Source: Panicum virgatum (lineage: Eukaryota > Streptophyta > Magnoliopsida > Poales > Poaceae). From it: 64,000 nt of DNA. The stretch is taken from the NCBI RefSeq assembly GCF_016808335.1, contig NC_053150.1, positions 29,902,030 through 29,966,029 on the forward strand, given 5' to 3'. This document shows positions 59,849 through 64,000 of this stretch, piece after piece; position 1 is the first letter of the stretch; every line of letters begins with the position of its first letter. A program made the translations under genes and the position numbers. A model generated the notes under the pieces. That model made no database searches. It worked only from the letters and a program-made list of their open reading frames with translations, and was not told the DNA's origin.

Positions 59849-60154
59849 CCGGTCCGCGGTGAGCCTGAGCTCGCCGGCGGCGGCGCAAAAGGGGAACGAC
59901 GTTGGGAGGAGGTTTGGGGTTGATTCCGCGCGCGTGGAGCTTAACTAGGAGGTGGCGAAGCTGTTGCGGGGGTCGGAGGGGGCAATGTGGGGCTGGGCTA
60001 GCCGGTCCGCGGTGAGCCTGAGCTCGCCGGCGGCGGCGCAAAAGGGGAACGACGTCGGGAGGAGGTTGGGGGTCGATTCCGCGCGCGTGGAGCTTAACTA
60101 GGAGGTGGCGAAGCTGTTGCGGGGGTCGGAGGGGGCAATGTGGGGCTGGGCTAG
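59849..60154 (-). repeat. 153-bp tandem duplication in the E 5' LTR
   Basis: Units 59849-60001 and 60002-60154, each beginning CCGGTCCGC, with a third CCGGTCCGC at 60155. The left LTR has one unit between two such 9-mers. The two units differ at a few bases. Confidence 0.88.
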
Positions 60155-60247
60155 CCGGTCCGCAAGAGCTGGATCTCGGCGGCCATGGCGGAGCGGCGGG
60201 AGGAGGAAGAAGGGGAAGAAGGGGCGCGACTGTGGAGTTCTGGGGGT

Positions 60248-60254
60248 CTTTATA
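60248..60254 (-). promoter_or_regulatory. TATA box of element E 5' LTR
   Basis: CTATAAAGA on the minus strand, about 775 bp from the LTR start. It is the expected promoter of element E. Confidence 0.6.
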
Positions 60255-61033
60255 GGCCAAAGAGCTCCTGGGTGAGGAATGTAGTGACTGGGGGAGGTCG
60301 ATTTGGTCCTGGGCGACTCGACGGCGAGCGGGCGGAGCTGCAGCGGCACTGCGCCGGCCGGGGGTGTCGTGGCGGCTCGGGAAGGGGTCTGAGACGCGTG
60401 TGCGCGCGAGGAGGTGCCAAGGGGCAGCCAGGTGGCGCTGAGAGACTCCCCTGGGTCCATTTGGCCGCGGGCGCGCGGTGGACGAAGTCCACCGGCGGCG
60501 TACGGCGGGCGGCGGGAAAACAGAGCACCGGGAGAGAGAGAGGTGAAGGTGAGGGCCTATTTGGGATTTCTGAAATTTCAGGGACCTTTCGGTAAACAAA
60601 AATTTTTTCCTATTTGGAGGGCTCAAATGGAAAAGTGTTGAATACCACTTTTGCATAACTTTTCAAGATCTACAACTTTCGTGTTACGCAAATTTTCATT
60701 TGGACCCCACATTTTGAACTATTGGTACATTTGCATATTTGCACAAAAGGACTTCAGTTTTATTCAGTTTTTGACTTAAATTTGGCTGAAGTTCAATTGA
60801 GCACATGTCAATTGAAACACCTCTCATGAGCCAACAAAAATTTTGTGCACATTTTTGAATTAAATTTTGAGTAGCTTTTCACTCCTTTTTCTTTTTCCTT
60901 TAATTTCTTTTGTATGATTTGTCTTTTATTTGATCCTTTCTCTTTGAATTAATTTCTCAAATTTTTCTTTTAACTTTAACTAAGGTACATTGATTGTATT
61001 TAAATGTGCTAACACCTGAGGTGTCACATCTGG

Positions 61034-61566
61034 GCCTTCCTTAAGATACATCGAGTAGTCCTCCAAGTACTTCCGGTTGCTCCGAGGCTGTGAGGTGCTC
61101 AAGCCCCGAAATCTTGATCATATATGGTGCGCGAAGTACTTGTGCTCCATATGGAGTAGCCCCCGAGCCTTAGGTTGAATCGTAGAATCAGGCTGAGGGT
61201 CACTTCAGTCTTTTTCCTTCATTATTTTTCAAAAATTTGAAAAATAAATCTCTGATGACAATATTCTACAGCCCCCCGAGTCTTGAATTTAAATCTCTCA
61301 ATTTAGATATAAGGATCCAAAACTCATGACAAAACATATGGTAAAATTGCTCAGAGAAGTCAACAACCATTGATCTTCCAGGTATTCACAGGATTGCCAT
61401 TGTGAACCATATAAACCCATGCGGTGACTTTTAGGGTTTTACCCCTTGGACTCCTGGCCGCTGTCAAATTTAGATCCAAACTTCCCAATTACTTGTGCTC
61501 TCAGTTCTCCATCCACTAGCCCCTCTCGTAGCCCCCGAGTCTAAGAGCATAGCTCGTGGCACTGAG
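61034..61566 (+). other. Element F leader after the E insertion
   Basis: Continues F's 5' region; contains AGCCCCCGAG phrases on the plus strand, repeated at 61167 and 61530, and ends at the ATG of the F gene. No CA-ending LTR terminus is visible, so the boundary between LTR and internal region is not fixed. Confidence 0.5.
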
Positions 61567-63898
61567 ATGGCTCCCAAAAAGAACAAGTCCAAAGTCGAAG
61601 ATGAAGAGGTTGCAAATCTTTCCACAGGCCGGCGCAAAAGCAAAATGCCTGAAGCAGTTGTACAAGAACTGGAGACTATGGGTCTTCTCCAGAATCAAGC
61701 TATGATCCAATGGCGCGTAGGCGAAGGAGAGGATTATCCTTTCGAAGGTACTCTTGAAACCATTTTGTTCCGCGATTTCGTGGAACGTGGCCTTGCAGTA
61801 CCTGTTTTGAATTTTTCCATGCTCTTCTTCACTTCTGGGGAATCCAATTGCATCATCTGACCTCGCAATCCATCTTGCATCTTTCAATATTCATCCATTT
61901 CTGTGAAGCATTCCTTGGCATTCTTCCCCACTTCCATCTTTTCCAACCTTTCTTCATCCTTTGTACCCATTCCAAATGCTACCAAACCCACCGTCGTCGT
62001 GGGATGTGAATTGGTACTCTGTCCTGAGACCCGAGATGAGTACTTATCTTATAAGCTAGCGGGTAAAGGAGTCGAGTGGAAAAGTTTCTGATTTCATGTC
62101 GGGAACTTTGAATCTCCGCTTCCAGAGAGGATTCCCGGCGGCCCCCAAGTCCAAGCTTGCTAGTCGAGTACTGGACCTAGTGGCGGCCAGGTTAAATGTC
62201 TTCTCGATGCCTTTGCAACATCCAAGAGCAAAGGAATTACAGGCGACCATGTGGTCTTTTCCTTTGTGAGTCGTTGGATCCAACCCCTTCAGCGTTGGAA
62301 GCATCCTGCTTTCATATATGAGGGTACAAAAGATCCCACCTGGCTCTCTCCAGAAGCAATGTCTCATTCTGAGGTTGTCAAAAGAAGTTGCAAAGTACTT
62401 GATGACTTCAACAAGTCTTTGGTGCTACCAACACTCTTCTCAGCAGTCAATCCACCCAAGAGAACCTGGGTAAGTGTTAAAAAGCATTGTTGAATACTTG
62501 TAGATAAACATTTTGATCTTCTGATGAATCCTCTCTTTTATTGGAAGAATTATAAGACATGGTACTGCATGCCTCCATCCTCAGAAGATGCCGCCCATTC
62601 TGGTGGCACAAAGAAGTGTAAAGAAACTCCTGGATCTCTGTTGCAGAGGAAAGCATACAGCCTCGACAGTGGCCAGTAAGAAACTTAGCTTCTCAAAATA
62701 AATTCAATTAGCCTCAGCTTCCTTATTCTGAATCTCGCTTGGCTTAGGATCCAATATCTTCCTGCACACGAGAAGGGTCAGGTCCAAGACATCCGTAACT
62801 GGGTGCAAAGCGACCCAGAAACAACTACTCGATCAGCCCCCGTGTCGCCAGTGATTGGGTTGATCGAGAACCCTACTACTGTCTGTCAGGATGCAGGCAC
62901 ATCTGGGACATCAAAGGAGTCGAATCTTGAAGCACCCAAGCTTACTCCATCTGCCGCTACTGAAGATACCTCCACTGCTGCTAGAATTGGTGATGGTGAG
63001 GCTGAAGGGTCAAGGAATCCTGCTGTTCGAGTAGTACCCTTTCAGTCTCTTCCACAGTCTGCCCAAGAGGAGATGGGAAAAGATCTTTTTGACGATCCAC
63101 TGTTGACTATAGAAAATTTAAAGAAGCTCGCAGATTATATGCAATGGAGCTTCAAATATACCAAGGTAGTCTTCTTCTGCTATTGTTGCTGATATCGAGT
63201 AGTTGATGATATCTGACCCATCATTTCCTTTCTAAAGATCGAGTTGTTGTGCTTTTAGGACGTTGCCAATCGGTCCTTTCTAATGTCTCTGGTTCTGTAT
63301 CAAACTGTTGATAACCGGAACACCTTGGCTAAACAAAATGCAGAAATTGCCAAGCACCTTGATGAGTCTCTTGCTGCACGGAACAAGCTTTATGAAGCTA
63401 ACCGTTAACATACTCAAGAGCTTTATAAGATGAAACAACATATCAAGAGCCTTGAGGAAGAGAAAACCAAGCTCCAAGAACAACTGCAAAGTGCTCAAGC
63501 TTGTGAGTACTTGAATATTCTCTTCATTAGTATTTTGCTAATAATTCGATAGTCACAGAGATATCCTTGTATCAGGTTCTTCAAGTGACCAAACTCGACT
63601 AGTAGCGGTAGCTCAAGTCATTGTAGATATGGTAGATTCTGAAGGAGGGTCGTCGAGTAGTAAATCTTTAGTGGAGCGTTTAGAAGAGGCTCCCAAGAAG
63701 TTCTTCGACATCATGGCGGCCACCTCCAAGAATTATCTGACCCATATGATTGGAATTGTCAAGTCTTACTGGCCTCAGCATAACTTAGCTCCAATAGCTA
63801 AAGGAATAGCCGCTAATTGCTCTGATGAGGATTTCCAGGGCTATTGTAAAGAATCAGAAGTGATTGCCGAGGAGATTTTGAAGAACTTGGTAGAGTAA
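61567..63898 (+). pseudogene. Element F gene: 'putative gypsy type transposon' family, multi-exon, degraded
   Basis: ATG 61567 opens MAPKKNKSKVEDEE. A domain I recall as Pfam PF04195 follows: FRDFVERGL, a frameshift in the T run near 61808-61818, then LHHLTSQSILHL and the FCEAFLGI stretch in another frame, then CELVLCPETRDEYLSYKLAGKG. TGG codons have become TGA at about 62088 and TAG at about 62162. Likely introns follow the donor GTAAGT at 62469 and the donor GTAGTC at about 63165. Exon 62749-63164 is Ser/Thr-rich. Exon 63260-63505 is coiled-coil-like with one TAA (CGT TAA). The donor GTGAGT near 63503 joins in frame to the last exon, 63577-63898, ending LVE before TAA. The biochemical role of this family is not known to me. 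Confidence 0.6.
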
Positions 63899-64000
63899 TC
63901 TACTTATAACAGCTCTTGTAATCTTGTAAAGACTTGTCTTTAAATGTATTGCTTTATCCTGTTGGTGTGTCTTCAGAAGCATAGTTTGATACCATGGGAT
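63899..64000 (+). other. 3' flank of the element F gene
   Basis: About 100 bp after the TAA with no ORF; probably 3' untranslated sequence of the F gene. The window ends here. Confidence 0.5.

Larger units (their letters stand above)
44647..61028 (-). mobile_element. Element E: full-length chromovirus on the minus strand with an extra ORF
   Basis: Bounded by TCTGG. LTRs 56496-61028 (5' on its own strand) and 44647-49026 (3') differ mainly by one 153-bp unit and otherwise by roughly 1 percent by eye. Termini on its strand are TGTGACACC...TTCCGCCACA. PBS, PPT, gag-pol with chromodomain-like end, and an additional 295-codon ORF upstream of gag are present. Two stops break gag. It belongs to the same broad Tekay/Del-like group as A-D, but is a separate family with no gag intron. 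Confidence 0.94.
56496..61028 (-). repeat. Element E 5' LTR (right)
   Basis: 4533 bp, collinear with the left LTR plus one extra 153-bp unit. TATA at 60248-60254 (minus strand). Both small-ORF exons are present. Confidence 0.93.

Noticed and set aside
59655..60656. 333-codon and 263-codon minus-strand frames in the E LTRs (also 47806-48597)
   Set aside because: They start in U3, run over the TATA box and owe their length to GC content and the 153-bp duplication.
1..64000. CRISPR arrays, rRNA, tRNA genes, bacterial operons
   Set aside because: No regular spacer repeats or RNA gene signatures were seen; the only tRNA-like words are primer binding sites.

Overview
The window is transposon-dense plant nuclear DNA, most likely from a grass, with no host gene, rRNA, tRNA or CRISPR array that I can support. 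The evidence is nested Ty3/gypsy LTR retrotransposons with grass-type GC-rich LTR leaders, chromodomain integrases of the Tekay/Del type, tRNA-Met primer sites, and a fragment of the grass-typical 'putative gypsy type transposon' gene family. The species cannot be named from this.

Layout: positions 1-3013 are the 3' internal end of an Athila/Tat-like element, followed by its 3' LTR (3014-4358). Element A (4497-43757, TSD ATAAA) is an old, broken Tekay-like element. B (7071-18893, TSD GGCAG) is inserted in A's 5' LTR. C (21455-36782, TSD CTATC) is inserted in A's gag zinc knuckle. D (27539-30843, TSD ATTCC) is a solo LTR inserted in C's reverse transcriptase. A, B, C and D belong to one family: LTRs of 3.3-3.5 kb starting TGTAACACCC and ending in GTTACA (the last base-pairs vary in A). 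Every nesting level closes with an exact 5-bp target-site duplication.

After a 370-bp spacer an element F begins (44129) and continues to the window end. It is split by E (44647-61028, TSD TCTGG), a complete minus-strand chromovirus with 4.4-4.5 kb LTRs and an extra 295-codon ORF between its 5' LTR and gag.

How the parts work: each autonomous element has LTR promoter (TATA) - PBS - gag - protease - RT - RNase H - integrase - chromodomain - PPT - LTR. In A, B and C the gag frame is interrupted by a 110-112 bp GT-AG intron at exactly the same codon boundary; E has no intron there. All gag-pol copies carry stops, mostly CAG to TAG.

The most unusual signal is inside the LTRs. All seven A-family LTR copies contain a small acidic, Gln/Tyr-rich reading frame split by an intron of about 1 kb, with a perfect AG|GYAAGT donor, a pyrimidine-rich CAG acceptor and phase 1. 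Both E LTRs contain a different two-exon frame with the same donor class, phase, size and relative place. This looks like an undescribed LTR-encoded spliced small protein, or a fixed splicing unit that processes the long leader.
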